A stretch of DNA of 64,000 bases from Phenylobacterium sp. GTDB lineage: Bacteria; Pseudomonadota; Alphaproteobacteria; Caulobacterales; Caulobacteraceae. Where the stretch lies: contig NZ_JAUSCJ010000004.1 in assembly GCF_030651185.1 (NCBI RefSeq), positions 42,800 to 106,799 on the forward strand, written 5' to 3'. A model generated the notes under the pieces. The model saw nothing but the letters and a program-made list of their open reading frames with translations, ran no database searches and was not told the origin of the DNA. The position numbers and the translations under genes were made by a program. Each line of letters opens with the position of its first letter. Within the stretch, counting starts at the first letter, position 1. Shown here piece after piece: positions 8,605 to 17,606 of this stretch.

Positions 8605-9381
8605 CTAGGCGAGGTCTTGCAGGGCGTGCAGGCCGGCCAGCATCCCCCCGAAAGCCAGGGCGGTGATGATGGCGATCAGACCGATCAGCCCCAGTCGGGC
8701 GGCGGGACCTAGGGCATTTCGGCCGATCCCTCCTGAGGGGGCTGGAAGCCCTCGTCCAACAGCGCCCAGGTCATGCAGAGGATTTCGCGCAGGACCATTT
8801 CCGGCGGCTTGAAGTGCGACATCTTGGCCGTGGCCGAGACCAGGTCCCGGGCCATCGCCGCCTTGGCCGGACACCCCGCCAGATCGGCCAGCTGGCGCTC
8901 CAGCTGGCTCCAGGTGAAGCCCGGGGCCTGAAGCCCCTCGGCCCGCATCTCCGGCCAGCGGGCCTGGAAGGCGTCCACCTCCTGGCCCAGCCGCATCACC
9001 CGGTTCACCGCCGCCCTCTGCTCCTGGCCTTCCCAGTCCGGTTGGGACGGGTCCACCTCGAGCAATGCTTTCATCCAATCGGCCATCGGCCTGTCCTCCC
9101 GTGTCGCCCCAAGGAGGGACCGCGGGAGGACGGCTGTCTGTCCTGATCGGATCGTGTCCTGACGCGATCAGGACACCGCGGTCGTGGTCGGCAAGGCGCC
9201 GCGCGGCTTCGTAGCGGTCGTCGACCCCCAGCTTGCGGCGCGCGCGGTCGCAATAGGTGTCGACGGAGGTCTTGGACATGCCCAGCTCGCGGGCGATCTG
9301 CTTGGAGCTCAGGTGCCGGTCCACCAGCCGCAGACATTCCCGCTCGCGCGGGGTCAGAAGCTCGACGGGATCTTCGGTCAT
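8605..9381 (-). CDS. LuxR-type HTH protein with C-terminal membrane anchor (overlaps another gene)
   Basis: One open frame of 258 codons from ATG 9381. Residues 9-60 form a GerE/LuxR helix-turn-helix (LTPRERECLRLVDRHLSSKQ, then IARELGMSKTSVDTYCDRAR). The C-terminus (SGGIGRNALGPAARLGLIGL followed by IAIITALAFGGMLAGLHAL) matches the Gly-Gly plus single membrane helix tail common in short LuxR-type proteins of Caulobacterales and Sphingomonadales. The middle is Gly/Pro-rich and lies over the 8709-9086 gene in another frame. Either the linker is truly dual-coding, or the regulator was split by that gene. Start choice is tentative: AGGAA lies too close to the ATG. Confidence 0.55.
   Translation of the reverse strand: MTEDPVELLTPRERECLRLVDRHLSSKQIARELGMSKTSVDTYCDRARRKLGVDDRYEAARRLADHDRGVLIASGHDPIRTDSRPPAVPPWGDTGGQADGRLDESIARGGPVPTGLGRPGAEGGGEPGDAAGPGGGRLPGPLAGDAGRGASGPGLHLEPAGAPAGRSGGVSGQGGDGPGPGLGHGQDVALQAAGNGPARNPLHDLGAVGRGLPAPSGGIGRNALGPAARLGLIGLIAIITALAFGGMLAGLHALQDLA
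8709..9086 (-). CDS. hypothetical soluble protein inside the LuxR-type frame
   Basis: A 125-residue protein starting MADWMKALLEVDPSQPDWEG with balanced composition, ordinary hydrophobic spacing and several Trp, unlike a shadow frame. GGGAGG nine bases before the ATG at 9086 is a strong ribosome site. It contains one Cys-Pro turn (LAGCPAKAAMARD) and a helical C-terminus (MVLREILCMTWALLDEGFQ). No family is recognised. It lies entirely within the open frame of the LuxR-type gene (8605-9381), in a different frame on the same strand. Codon bias favours this frame as the truly translated one in the overlap. Confidence 0.6.
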   Translation of the reverse strand: MADWMKALLEVDPSQPDWEGQEQRAAVNRVMRLGQEVDAFQARWPEMRAEGLQAPGFTWSQLERQLADLAGCPAKAAMARDLVSATAKMSHFKPPEMVLREILCMTWALLDEGFQPPQEGSAEMP

Positions 9382-9607
9382 TTCCTGTGCTCGCCCATAA
9401 GGTGGGTAGTTAAAAGCCCCCGCGGAGTTTCGTCCAGGCGTAACCTCCTCGCCGGCGACGTTCCGCTTATGCATCAGGCATTTGCGGCGCCAGGGCCGGA
9501 CCCAAAGACCGCCGTTCTCCCACGCCAGAAAGTTGCAGCTTCGCCGGAAGACGGGCGTTGTCCGCCGCTTGACCGCCCGTTAAGCCGCCGGCGCCTAAGC
9601 TTGCTCC

Positions 9608-11104
9608 ATGGCCCGCAAGCACACGACCCCCAACCTTCCCGACGCCCGCGTTAGCGCCGAGCAGCTCGCCTCGCTCAGCCACGAATTCCGCACGCCCCTC
9701 AATGGCGTGCTGGGGATGGCGCGCCTGCTGGAGGGCACCGGCCTCACCGCCGAACAGAAAGCCTATGTGTCGGCCCTGCGGGAGTCCGGCGAGCACCTGC
9801 TGAGCCTGGTCAACGACGTGCTCGATTTCGCCAAGCTGGGCGCCGACAAGATCGAGCTGCATCCCGCCACCATGGACGTCGAGGGCCTGCTGCGGTCGGT
9901 GAGCGAACTGCTATCGCCGCGCGCCCAGGAAAAGGGGCTGGAGATCGCCTGGGCCGCCCCCACCGGCATCGGCCAGGCCCTGGCCGACGAGGGACGCCTG
10001 CGCCAGATCCTGCTCAACTTCGCCGGCAACGCCGTGAAATTCACCGAAACCGGCGGCATCCTGCTGACCGTCGCCGAGCGCGACGGCTCGCGCCTGCGCT
10101 TCAGCGTCGCCGACACCGGTCCCGGCGTCACCCAGGCGGCGCGGGAGAAGATCTTCGAGGCCTTCGCCCAGGCCGACCCCTCCTATGACGGCGCCCAGCT
10201 GGGCGGCGCGGGCCTGGGCCTGGCCATCGCCCGCAAGCTGGCGACCGCCATGGACGGCGAGGTGGGCGTCGAGGACGCCCCTGGCGGCGGCGCGCTGTTC
10301 TGGTTTGAAGCGGCTTTCCCGCGCCTCACCGCCCTGGGCGAGGCGCCTCTGGCGGGCCGCACCGTGGGCGTGCTGTCTCCCAATCCCGTGGTCTGCGAGG
10401 CCGCGCGACGCCAGGTCGAGGCCGCCGGCGGCACGGCCGTGACGGGCGAGGACAAGAGCGCCCAGGTCCTGCTGGTGGACCATGCGCTCGCCCCCTCCTG
10501 CCCCCCCGACTCCCGCCCCGCCATCATCCTGCTGCCGCCCGGCGAGCGGGCCCGCATCGAGACCTACCGGGCCCAGGGCTTCGCCGGCTACCTGATCAAG
10601 CCCCTGCGCCGCGCCTCCCTGGCCGAGCGGGTGCTGGCGGTGCTGGGCGAGGGCGCCCACCGCGCCGAGAGCGCCGAGGACGAACGCATCGCGCCGGCCA
10701 TCGCGCCGGGCGCCCGGGTGCTGCTGGTGGAGGACAACGCCATCAACGCCCTGCTGGCCCGCACCCTGCTGGCCCGCGAGGGCTGCAAGGTCGACCACGC
10801 CGGCGGCGGAGAGGACGCCATGGCGGCCCTGAAGGTCGGGCGCTACGACCTGATCCTGATGGACATGCGGATGCCCGGCATGTCGGGGCTGGACGCCACG
10901 CGGGCCCTGCGCGCCGCCGGCCTGGACACCCCGGTGGTCGCGTTGACCGCCAACGCCTTCGAGGACGACCGCCACGCCTGCCTGGCGGCCGGCATGAACG
11001 ATTTCCTGGTCAAGCCCTTAGCGCCGGACGCTCTGCGCGGGATCCTGGCCAGGCTGACCCGCGGCGGCTGGACGGAAACGACGGACCGCGCCAAGGTCGG
11101 CTGA
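9608..11104 (+). CDS. shkA: hybrid histidine kinase ShkA (c-di-GMP responsive)
   Basis: In Caulobacter crescentus ShkA is a cytosolic hybrid kinase that, once c-di-GMP releases its autoinhibition, phosphorylates TacA through ShpA to drive stalk-related genes. This 498-residue protein has the same order: HisKA with SHEFRTPLNGVL (His25), HATPase (N-box LLNFAGNAVKF, GLGLAIARKL), a receiver-like domain lacking the phosphoacceptor (about 250-345), linker with EDER, and a true receiver (Asp419 in LMDMRMPG, Lys469). R314, Y328, I330, P332, R334 and S337 fall exactly ten positions before the c-di-GMP pocket residues I recall for C. crescentus ShkA (R324, Y338, I340, P342, R344, S347). No N-terminal sensor or membrane segment. 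Confidence 0.9.
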   Translation: MARKHTTPNLPDARVSAEQLASLSHEFRTPLNGVLGMARLLEGTGLTAEQKAYVSALRESGEHLLSLVNDVLDFAKLGADKIELHPATMDVEGLLRSVSELLSPRAQEKGLEIAWAAPTGIGQALADEGRLRQILLNFAGNAVKFTETGGILLTVAERDGSRLRFSVADTGPGVTQAAREKIFEAFAQADPSYDGAQLGGAGLGLAIARKLATAMDGEVGVEDAPGGGALFWFEAAFPRLTALGEAPLAGRTVGVLSPNPVVCEAARRQVEAAGGTAVTGEDKSAQVLLVDHALAPSCPPDSRPAIILLPPGERARIETYRAQGFAGYLIKPLRRASLAERVLAVLGEGAHRAESAEDERIAPAIAPGARVLLVEDNAINALLARTLLAREGCKVDHAGGGEDAMAALKVGRYDLILMDMRMPGMSGLDATRALRAAGLDTPVVALTANAFEDDRHACLAAGMNDFLVKPLAPDALRGILARLTRGGWTETTDRAKVG

Positions 11105-11144
11105 GGCCGGGCCGCCCCCGGCGCCGATCTCGGGGGAGGCCGCC

Positions 11145-12869
11145 ATGACCATCGAAGCCGCGCCGAAACGCAGCGCCTGGAGCGCCATCAAGGTCTATGG
11201 CGAGCGCCGCGCCCTGGTCATGCTGGCCCTGGGGTTCGCGTCGGGCCTGCCCAACCTGCTCATCTTCGACACCCTCTCGGCCTGGCTCCGCGACGCGGGA
11301 CTGAGTCTGGAAGTGATCGCCTTCTTCAGCCTGGCGACCCTGGCCTATTCCCTGAAGCTGCTCTGGGCGCCGATGATCGATCGCGCCGCCATTCCGGGCC
11401 TCACCCAATGGCTGGGGCATCGGCGCTCCTGGATGCTGGTCTGCCAGGCCCTGATCATGCTGGGGCTATGGCTAATCTCCGGGGTCGACCCCAAGACCAG
11501 CCTCGGCCTGATGGCCGCCTTCGCGGTCTTCGTGGGCTTCACCTCGGCCACCCAGGACATCGTCATCGACGCCTGGCGCATCGAGGCGGCCGACACCGAG
11601 AAGCAGGGCGCCATGGCGGCGGCCTACCAGTGGGGCTACCGCATCGCCATGATCGTGGCCGGCGTCATACCGCTGGCCATGTCCGACGTGGTGGGCTGGA
11701 GCCTGTCCTACGCCCTGATGGCCGGTCTGATGGTGGTGGGCGTCGCAGGCGTGCTGGGGGCGCCGCGCGAGGCCAAGCACATCCTGCGCGATATCGACTT
11801 CCAGGGCGTCGCCGGGGTTCCCTACCGCGATGGGGTCGAGTGGGTCATTCGCCTGGCCATCGTCCTGCTGGGGGCCCTGATCTTCGGCTCGGGCCTGGCG
11901 GGGAACGCCACCGTCCTGCAGTCGGTCACCGCCCACCTCGGCCAGCCCCAGGTGGGCGACGCCATCAAGGCCGCCTGGGAAGCCAAGCCCTTCGGGGTGT
12001 TCGCCCAGGTCGGCGGCATCCTGACCGGCGTGGCCCTGATCGTGGTGGCCGCCCTGCCGATCCCCGGCGCGCCGACAAGGCCCGGCCGCTACCTGTCGAC
12101 CGCGCTCGGGGCGCCCTTCATCGACTTCTTCCGCCGCTATGGCGACGTGGCCGGGCTGATCCTGGCCCTGATCTGCGTCTACCGGCTGAGCGACTTCGTG
12201 CTCAACATCATGAACCCGTTCTACATCGACCTCGGCTTCAACAAGCTGCAGATCGCCGAGGTCCGCAAGGTGCTGGGCGTGGTCATGTCGGTGATCGGGG
12301 TGGGCCTGGGCGGCTTCTGCGTCGCGCGGCTGGGCCTGATGCGCTCCATGGTGATCGGCGCCTTCGCCGGGCCCATTTCCAACCTGGTCTTCGCCTGGCT
12401 GGCCTTCCAGGGCCCTGATCTCTGGGCGCTCAGCGTCGCCATCGGGGTGGACAACATCGCCTCGGGCTTCGCCGGCACCTGCCTGATCGCCTACATGTCG
12501 AGCCTCACCGGGGCGGGCTTCACCGCCACCCAGTACGCCATGTTCTCGTCCTTCTACGCCCTGCTGGGAAAGCTGGTGGCGTCGCAGTCGGGCAAGGTGG
12601 TGGAGGGCTCGGCCAAGGCCGCCGACCAGGGCGGCCTGTTCGCCGGTCTGAAGGGCCTGTTCACCGGCCTGCCGCCCGAGACCTTCTCCAGCGCCATGGA
12701 GAAGTCCGGCGTGACCCCCGCGGCGCTGGGCTCCGGCTATGTGGTGTTCTTCGTCTATTCGGCCCTGCTGGGGGTGCTGGGGATCATCCTGGTCTTCATC
12801 GTCGCGGCGCGGACCGCCGACATGCCGGCGGGCGGCGCGGAGCCGGTGGCTGAGGCCGACCCCGCCTAG
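11145..12869 (+). CDS. ampG: AmpG-like MFS permease
   Basis: A 574-residue major-facilitator protein resembling AmpG, which imports anhydro-muropeptides for cell-wall recycling. The N-terminus carries the AmpG-like region LALGFASGLPNLLIFDTLSA, then KLLWAPMIDR and the loop GHRRSWM (motif A-like), ATQDIVIDAWRIE, and about 12-14 membrane helices. It is longer than enterobacterial AmpG (about 490 aa) because of an insertion around residues 220-330. A good ribosome site (GGGGGAGG) precedes the ATG. Convergent with the protease gene, sharing CTAG at the stops. Substrate specificity is inferred from the family. Confidence 0.82.
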   Translation: MTIEAAPKRSAWSAIKVYGERRALVMLALGFASGLPNLLIFDTLSAWLRDAGLSLEVIAFFSLATLAYSLKLLWAPMIDRAAIPGLTQWLGHRRSWMLVCQALIMLGLWLISGVDPKTSLGLMAAFAVFVGFTSATQDIVIDAWRIEAADTEKQGAMAAAYQWGYRIAMIVAGVIPLAMSDVVGWSLSYALMAGLMVVGVAGVLGAPREAKHILRDIDFQGVAGVPYRDGVEWVIRLAIVLLGALIFGSGLAGNATVLQSVTAHLGQPQVGDAIKAAWEAKPFGVFAQVGGILTGVALIVVAALPIPGAPTRPGRYLSTALGAPFIDFFRRYGDVAGLILALICVYRLSDFVLNIMNPFYIDLGFNKLQIAEVRKVLGVVMSVIGVGLGGFCVARLGLMRSMVIGAFAGPISNLVFAWLAFQGPDLWALSVAIGVDNIASGFAGTCLIAYMSSLTGAGFTATQYAMFSSFYALLGKLVASQSGKVVEGSAKAADQGGLFAGLKGLFTGLPPETFSSAMEKSGVTPAALGSGYVVFFVYSALLGVLGIILVFIVAARTADMPAGGAEPVAEADPA

Positions 12870-13699
12870 GTCGTCGACAGGCAGATCACCTGGGCGACCC
12901 GCAGGTCGCGGCGCAGGGCGTCGGCGACACGGCCGTAGTTGTCGGTGGTGACGCTCTCGCCCACCGCAAAGCTGGCGGGGCGTTCGTGGGCCTCGGACAT
13001 GGCGGCGCCCAGGGTTTCCGGCGCGGTGGTGTAGATGCGGCCCCGGCGCGGCGCCTCGGCCACGGTCACCCCGATCACCCGGCCGGCGCTGTCCAGGGCC
13101 GGCGCGCCCGACAGGCCCGCCAGCGTGCCCTTCAGGCCATCGGTGCGGCCGGTCTCGGCCCAGACCAGCACCGGCTCGGTGCGCGCGCCGCGGCCTCGCA
13201 CCACCAGGTTCTCACGGCCCAGCAGCCGCGAGGTGGCCTCGCCGGACTGCCCCTGGGGGAAGCCCGGGTGGTAGGCGCGGTCGCCCCGGCGCAGCTTCTG
13301 GTCCAGGCCCAGCGGTAGGGGCGGCGCCCCGCCCTCGGTGGTGAGGATGGCGGCCTCGCCGCGCTGGTCGATGCTGACCTTGGCGGCCACGCCCCGGCCC
13401 TCGGCCACCACGATGGCGGCCTGGGTGCAGCCGTCCACCACATGACGGGCGGTGACCCAGACCCCGCGCTCGGCCACCGAGAAGGCGGTGCCCAGGCCGG
13501 GCTCGGCCTTGGCCGGCACGTCGACGACAATGGAGGGATCAAAGGGCGAGGCGGGCCCCAGCGGCACGCCCTCTTCCCCCGGCACCGGCGGCGGCGGCGG
13601 CGGGGCGTCGGCGCGCTCCTGCCGGCCCACGGCCGCGATCAGCAGCGCCAGGACCACAGCCGCATAGACCAGCCAGTCCGGCAGCTTGGGGAAATGCAT
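12866..13699 (-). CDS. membrane-anchored trypsin-like serine protease
   Basis: A 277-residue protein with one N-terminal membrane helix (WLVYAAVVLALLIAAVG), a Pro-rich linker, and a chymotrypsin-fold domain in the periplasm. His is in VTARHVVDG and the nucleophile in LAGLSGAPALD. Where this fold usually has Asp-[Leu/Ile]-Ala, the sequence reads GEAAIL, so the Asp of the triad may be Glu or may be supplied by the nearby SIDQRG. It lies eight bases after the DUF350 gene on the same strand and so is probably co-expressed with it. The substrate is unknown; envelope quality control is a guess. Confidence 0.78.
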   Translation of the reverse strand: MHFPKLPDWLVYAAVVLALLIAAVGRQERADAPPPPPPVPGEEGVPLGPASPFDPSIVVDVPAKAEPGLGTAFSVAERGVWVTARHVVDGCTQAAIVVAEGRGVAAKVSIDQRGEAAILTTEGGAPPLPLGLDQKLRRGDRAYHPGFPQGQSGEATSRLLGRENLVVRGRGARTEPVLVWAETGRTDGLKGTLAGLSGAPALDSAGRVIGVTVAEAPRRGRIYTTAPETLGAAMSEAHERPASFAVGESVTTDNYGRVADALRRDLRVAQVICLSTT

Positions 13700-13707
13700 C
13701 GGTCCGC

Positions 13708-14136
13708 TCAGCCCGCCACGGCGGCTGCGAGAATGAGCGCGGTGGCCAGCTTGGCGCCCACCAGCAGGGCGGCTGCGGAAATCTCGCCCTCCTGGATTCG
13801 CTGCGGCAGGCCGCGCAGGATCATGTCGACGATGCGGAAGATCAGCAGCTGCACGACCACCGTCGAGGCGCCCCAGATGCCGATCTCGATCAACGACGTC
13901 GACGCCGTCAGCGACACCGCCAGCGGAATGGCCAGCCCGATCATCACCCCGGCCAGCGACAGGGCTGCGGCGGAATTCCCCTCGCGGATCAGGGCGATCT
14001 CGCGGTGCGGGGTCAGCAGGACATAGAGGGCGCTGCCGAGGAACAGGATCAGGACGGTGAGCCCCGCATGGAGCAGGGTGATCGGGAAGCCGGTGGCGAA
14101 AGCCTGGATTTCAGGAGACTGGAGTTCGGGCGGCAT
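13708..14136 (-). CDS. DUF350 membrane protein
   Basis: A 142-residue inner-membrane protein with four helices arranged as two similar halves (FPITLLHAGLTVLILFLGSA, and SLIEIGIWGASTVVVQLLIF near the middle), matching the DUF350 family, which occurs near stress-response and ATP-grasp genes. Function unknown. It sits between rlmN (70 bp upstream) and the membrane-anchored protease (8 bp downstream) on the minus strand, making a likely two-gene DUF350-protease unit. No unusual features apart from this pairing. Confidence 0.8.
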   Translation of the reverse strand: MPPELQSPEIQAFATGFPITLLHAGLTVLILFLGSALYVLLTPHREIALIREGNSAAALSLAGVMIGLAIPLAVSLTASTSLIEIGIWGASTVVVQLLIFRIVDMILRGLPQRIQEGEISAAALLVGAKLATALILAAAVAG

Positions 14137-14205
14137 CGGGACCCTTGGGCAAGGAACTGTCGGTCGCCATCGTTAGCACGGACCTTTCGCCGACGCGAAA
14201 GTCCT

Positions 14206-15384
14206 TCAGGCGGCGGGCGAGTCCAGGACCTCGGGCGGGGTCATGGCCTTGCGCCGGGCGCTGGCGCGAACCTTCTCGCTCTCGCTCTTCAACTGGCCGC
14301 AGGCCGCCAGGATGTCGCGCCCGCGCGGCGTGCGGATCGGCGAGGCGTAGCCGGCGCGGTTGAGGATGGCGGCGAATTTCTCGATCGCGCCCCAGTCGGA
14401 ACAGACATAGTCGGTCCCCGGCCAGGGATTGAAGGGGATCAGGTTGATCTTGGCCGGAAGGCCCTTCAGCAGCTTCACCAGGGCCAGGGCCTCGGCGGGA
14501 CTATCGTTGACGCCCTTGAGCATCACATATTCGAAGGTCACGCGGCGGGCGTTGGACAGGCCCGGATAGGCGCGGATGCCCTCGATCAGCTGGGCGATCG
14601 GGTACTTCTTGTTGAGCGGCACCAGCACGTCGCGCAGCGGGTCATTGGTGGCGTGCAGGGAGATCGCCAGCATCGCCTGGGTGCGGGTTCCCAGGGCTTC
14701 CAGTTCCGGCACGACGCCCGAGGTGGACACCGTGATCCGCCGGCGCGAGATGGCGATGCCCTCGCCGTCCGAAATGATGTCGATGGCGTCGGCGACGTTG
14801 TCGAGATTGTAGAGCGGCTCGCCCATGCCCATGAAGACGATGTTGGAGAGCCGGCGGTCCTCCTTGGGGCTGGGCCATTCCTCCAGGTCGTCCCGGGCCA
14901 CCTGCACCTGGGCGACGATCTCGGCGGCGGTCAGGTTGCGGACCAGGGCCTGGGTGCCGGTGTGGCAGAAGGTGCAGTTCAGCGTGCAGCCCACCTGGCT
15001 TGAAACGCACAGAGCGCCGGCCCGCCCGACATCGGGAATGTAGACCGTCTCCACCTCGATGCCCGGCGCCATGCGGATCAGCCACTTGCGGGTGCCGTCC
15101 TTGGACACCTGGCGCTCGACGATCTCGGGCCGCGCCAGGCTGAAGGCCTCGGCGAGAACCGCCCGGGTCTCCTTGGCGATGTCGGTCATCGCCTCGAAGT
15201 CGGTGACCCCGTAGTGGTGGATCCAGCGCCACATCTGGCCCGCACGCATCCGGGCCTTGGGCGCCGGCACCACGTCGGCGGCGATCAGTGTCTCCACCAG
15301 CCCCTTGCGGGTCAGGCCGCAGAGGTTCGGCTTCACGGGCGCGGCCGGCTTGGTGGCGCGCGAAAGATCGAGGGTGACGCCCAA
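14206..15384 (-). CDS. rlmN: dual-specificity 23S rRNA/tRNA adenine-C2 methyltransferase RlmN
   Basis: Radical SAM enzyme that methylates C2 of A2503 in 23S rRNA and A37 in tRNAs. Visible motifs: N-terminal helical domain ([20 protein letters not shown]), the cluster motif in [48 protein letters not shown], and the C-terminal mechanistic Cys in ILAACGQL. The open frame extends far upstream antisense to the next gene, but family similarity begins at [11 protein letters not shown] therefore propose the TTG at 15384 (392 aa, the usual length). No ATG or GTG is available there and the ribosome site is weak, so the start is tentative. Confidence 0.9.
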   Translation of the reverse strand: MGVTLDLSRATKPAAPVKPNLCGLTRKGLVETLIAADVVPAPKARMRAGQMWRWIHHYGVTDFEAMTDIAKETRAVLAEAFSLARPEIVERQVSKDGTRKWLIRMAPGIEVETVYIPDVGRAGALCVSSQVGCTLNCTFCHTGTQALVRNLTAAEIVAQVQVARDDLEEWPSPKEDRRLSNIVFMGMGEPLYNLDNVADAIDIISDGEGIAISRRRITVSTSGVVPELEALGTRTQAMLAISLHATNDPLRDVLVPLNKKYPIAQLIEGIRAYPGLSNARRVTFEYVMLKGVNDSPAEALALVKLLKGLPAKINLIPFNPWPGTDYVCSDWGAIEKFAAILNRAGYASPIRTPRGRDILAACGQLKSESEKVRASARRKAMTPPEVLDSPAA

Positions 15385-15555
15385 GGTGAGGAACTCGCTG
15401 GCTGGAAGCCCGCCAATATAGGGCCTGCGGCGTCCCACGCCAAATCGCCCCGACGCCGCACCGATCCAAACAAATGTTCGACGCCGGACTTCCGCCCAGG
15501 GAAGGCGTGGGTTAGCGTCCGCCAACTTTCGAAAAACGATGTCCGGGAGACGACG

Positions 15556-16557
15556 ATGAAGGCGCTGCTGAGCAAGACCACCGGGGGTCCTGAGACCCTG
15601 GTTTATGAAGACGTGGCCTCTCCCGAGGTCCGTCCCGGCTTCGCCGTGATCAGCACCAAGGCCGTGGGCATCAACTTCCCCGACGTGCTGATGATCGAGG
15701 ACAAGTACCAGATGAAGCCGCCGCGCCCCTTCTCCCCGGGCGGCGAGCTGTCGGGCGTGGTCAAGGCGATCGGCGAGGGTGTCACCAATGTGAAGGTCGG
15801 CGACCGCATCCTGGCCAACACCGGCTGGGGCGGCCTGGCGGAAGAGGTCCTGCTGCCGGCCAACCGCCTGTGGCACATCCCCGACAGCATGCCCCACGAT
15901 GTGGCGGCGGCCTTCATCCTCACCTACGGCACCAGCTATCACGCTCTGAAGGACCGCGGTCATCTGAAGGCCGGCGACACCATGCTGGTCCTGGGCGCGG
16001 CCGGCGGCGTCGGCCTCTCGGCGGTCGAACTGGGCAAGGCCATGGGGGCCCGCGTGGTGGCCGCCTGCTCCAGCCAGGAAAAGTGCGACCTGGCCATCGC
16101 CCACGGCGCCGACGAGGGCATCGTCTATGGCCGCGGCCCCTTCGACCGCGACGGCCAGAAGGCCCTGGGCCAACTCTTCAAGGACGCCGGCGGGGCCGAG
16201 GGCTTCAACGTGATCTATGACGCGGTCGGCGGCGGCTATGCCGAGCCGGCCCTGCGCTCCATCGCCTGGGAAGGCCGCTATCTGGTGATCGGCTTTGCGG
16301 CCGGCGACATCCCGAAGATCCCGCTGAACCTCGCCCTGCTGAAGGGCTGCGACATCGTTGGCGTGTTCTGGGGCACCTGGACCACCAAGAACCCCGAGCT
16401 GTTCGCCCAGTCCATCGACGAGCTGCTGGAGCTCTACGCCCAGGGCAAGGTCAAGCCGCACGTCTCCGAGCGCTTCCCGCTCTCCAAGGGCGCCGACGCC
16501 ATCGCCCACCTGGGCAGCCGCAAGGCCATGGGCAAGGTCGTGGTGACGGTCGACTAA
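15556..16557 (+). CDS. zinc-independent NADPH:quinone oxidoreductase family enzyme
   Basis: A 333-residue medium-chain dehydrogenase/reductase of the quinone-oxidoreductase branch. GroES-like N-terminal domain ([34 protein letters not shown]), then a Rossmann domain with [24 protein letters not shown] and [13 protein letters not shown]. The catalytic-zinc ligands of alcohol dehydrogenases are absent. The ATG at 15556 has GGGAG eight bases upstream; the longer upstream frame is antisense to rlmN. Likely reduces quinones or enoyl-type substrates with NADPH, exact substrate unknown. A palindrome-like TTCGAAAAACGAT lies just before the ribosome site. Confidence 0.88.
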   Translation: MKALLSKTTGGPETLVYEDVASPEVRPGFAVISTKAVGINFPDVLMIEDKYQMKPPRPFSPGGELSGVVKAIGEGVTNVKVGDRILANTGWGGLAEEVLLPANRLWHIPDSMPHDVAAAFILTYGTSYHALKDRGHLKAGDTMLVLGAAGGVGLSAVELGKAMGARVVAACSSQEKCDLAIAHGADEGIVYGRGPFDRDGQKALGQLFKDAGGAEGFNVIYDAVGGGYAEPALRSIAWEGRYLVIGFAAGDIPKIPLNLALLKGCDIVGVFWGTWTTKNPELFAQSIDELLELYAQGKVKPHVSERFPLSKGADAIAHLGSRKAMGKVVVTVD

Positions 16558-16563
16558 CCTGAG

Positions 16564-16684
16564 GTGTCATCCCGCATGGAGCGCGAAGCGCGGAAGTGCG
16601 GGAGCCAGAAGCAACGATCTCTCCGGCATGCCCCGCGCATCTGGGTCCCGGACAAGCCGCTGGCGTGGCTTTCCGGGATGACAC
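16564..16684. repeat. palindromic intergenic element, family B copy 1
   Basis: A 121-bp element bounded by a perfect 11-bp inverted repeat, GTGTCATCCCG (16564-16574) and CGGGATGACAC (16674-16684), with internal GTCCCGGA and GCGCGAAGCGC sub-palindromes. The ends match those at 43135-43231 and 51143-51239. It fills the gap between the quinone oxidoreductase and SDR genes. Confidence 0.75.
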
Positions 16685-16746
16685 TTGTTGGCGAGCCCAT
16701 CCGGCTTTAGTGATCGCCGATCAGTTACAAGAAACGGGGAAGCGAA

Positions 16747-17601
16747 ATGGCGGGACGTCTGCAGGATAAGGTCGCGGTGATCACCGGGGCCGCGTCGGGC
16801 ATCGGCCTGGGCACGGTGGAGCTATTCGTCGCCGAGGGGGCCTGCGTCATCGCCGCCGACATCCAGGACGAAAAGGGCGCCATGCTGGAGAAGCGGTTCC
16901 CCGGCAAGGTCGTCTACGCCCACTGCGACGTCACCCAGGAAGCCGAGATCGAAGCCGCCATGCAGCGGGCCAAGACCGAGTTCGGCGGCCTCGACATCCT
17001 GTTCAACAACGCCGGCATCTCCGACCGGATGACCTCCATCGCCGAGATCACCGCCGACGGCTGGAGCTGGATCTTCGATGTCCTGGTGCGCGGCCCGGCT
17101 CTGGGCATGAAGCACGCCGTGCCCCTGATGCTGGAGCGGGGCGGCGGCTCGATCATCAACACCGCCTCCATCGCCGGCCTGCAGGCCGGCTGGGGCCCCA
17201 TCGCCTATTCCAGCGCCAAGGCCAGCGTCATCCATATGAGCCGGGCCGCCGCGGCCCAGCTCTCGCCGCAGAAGATCCGGGTCAACGCCATCTGCCCGGG
17301 CCTGATCGCCACCTCGATCTTCGGCGCCTCGCTCGGCCTGCCCCGCGAGGTGGCCGACCAGATGGCCGCCCGGGTGGCCGACAACGCCGCCAAGGTGCAG
17401 CCGGTGCCCAAGGCCGGCATGCCCGACGACATCGCCAAGGCCGCCCTCTATTTGGCCTCGGAGGACTCGGCCTTCGTGTCGGGGACCCATATCGTGGTGG
17501 ACGGCGGCATCACGGTCGGCGGCCGGCACGCCTGGGACGCCACCGCGGGCTCGCCCTTCGCGGCCCTGTTCGGCGACGCCCTGCCCGGCGCGACGGCCTA
17601 G
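16747..17601 (+). CDS. short-chain dehydrogenase/reductase
   Basis: A 284-residue classical SDR. Cofactor loop VITGAASGIGLGTVEL at the N-terminus, acidic AADIQ after beta-2 (favouring NAD), NNAGIS, the active-site Ser in INTASIAGLQ, Tyr-Lys in AYSSAKASV, and the C-terminal SGTHIVVDGGI. The last 25 residues (HAWDATAGSPFAALFGDAL) extend beyond the usual end. Ribosome site GGGGAAGCG precedes the ATG. It is followed six bases later by the 2OG oxygenase gene, suggesting one transcript. Substrate not predictable from the sequence. Confidence 0.88.
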   Translation: MAGRLQDKVAVITGAASGIGLGTVELFVAEGACVIAADIQDEKGAMLEKRFPGKVVYAHCDVTQEAEIEAAMQRAKTEFGGLDILFNNAGISDRMTSIAEITADGWSWIFDVLVRGPALGMKHAVPLMLERGGGSIINTASIAGLQAGWGPIAYSSAKASVIHMSRAAAAQLSPQKIRVNAICPGLIATSIFGASLGLPREVADQMAARVADNAAKVQPVPKAGMPDDIAKAALYLASEDSAFVSGTHIVVDGGITVGGRHAWDATAGSPFAALFGDALPGATA

Positions 17602-17606
17602 GGACG

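Noticed and set aside
15385..16509. Upstream extension of the rlmN open frame (375 codons)
   Set aside because: It is antisense to the quinone oxidoreductase and has no RlmN similarity; the family starts at about 15384.
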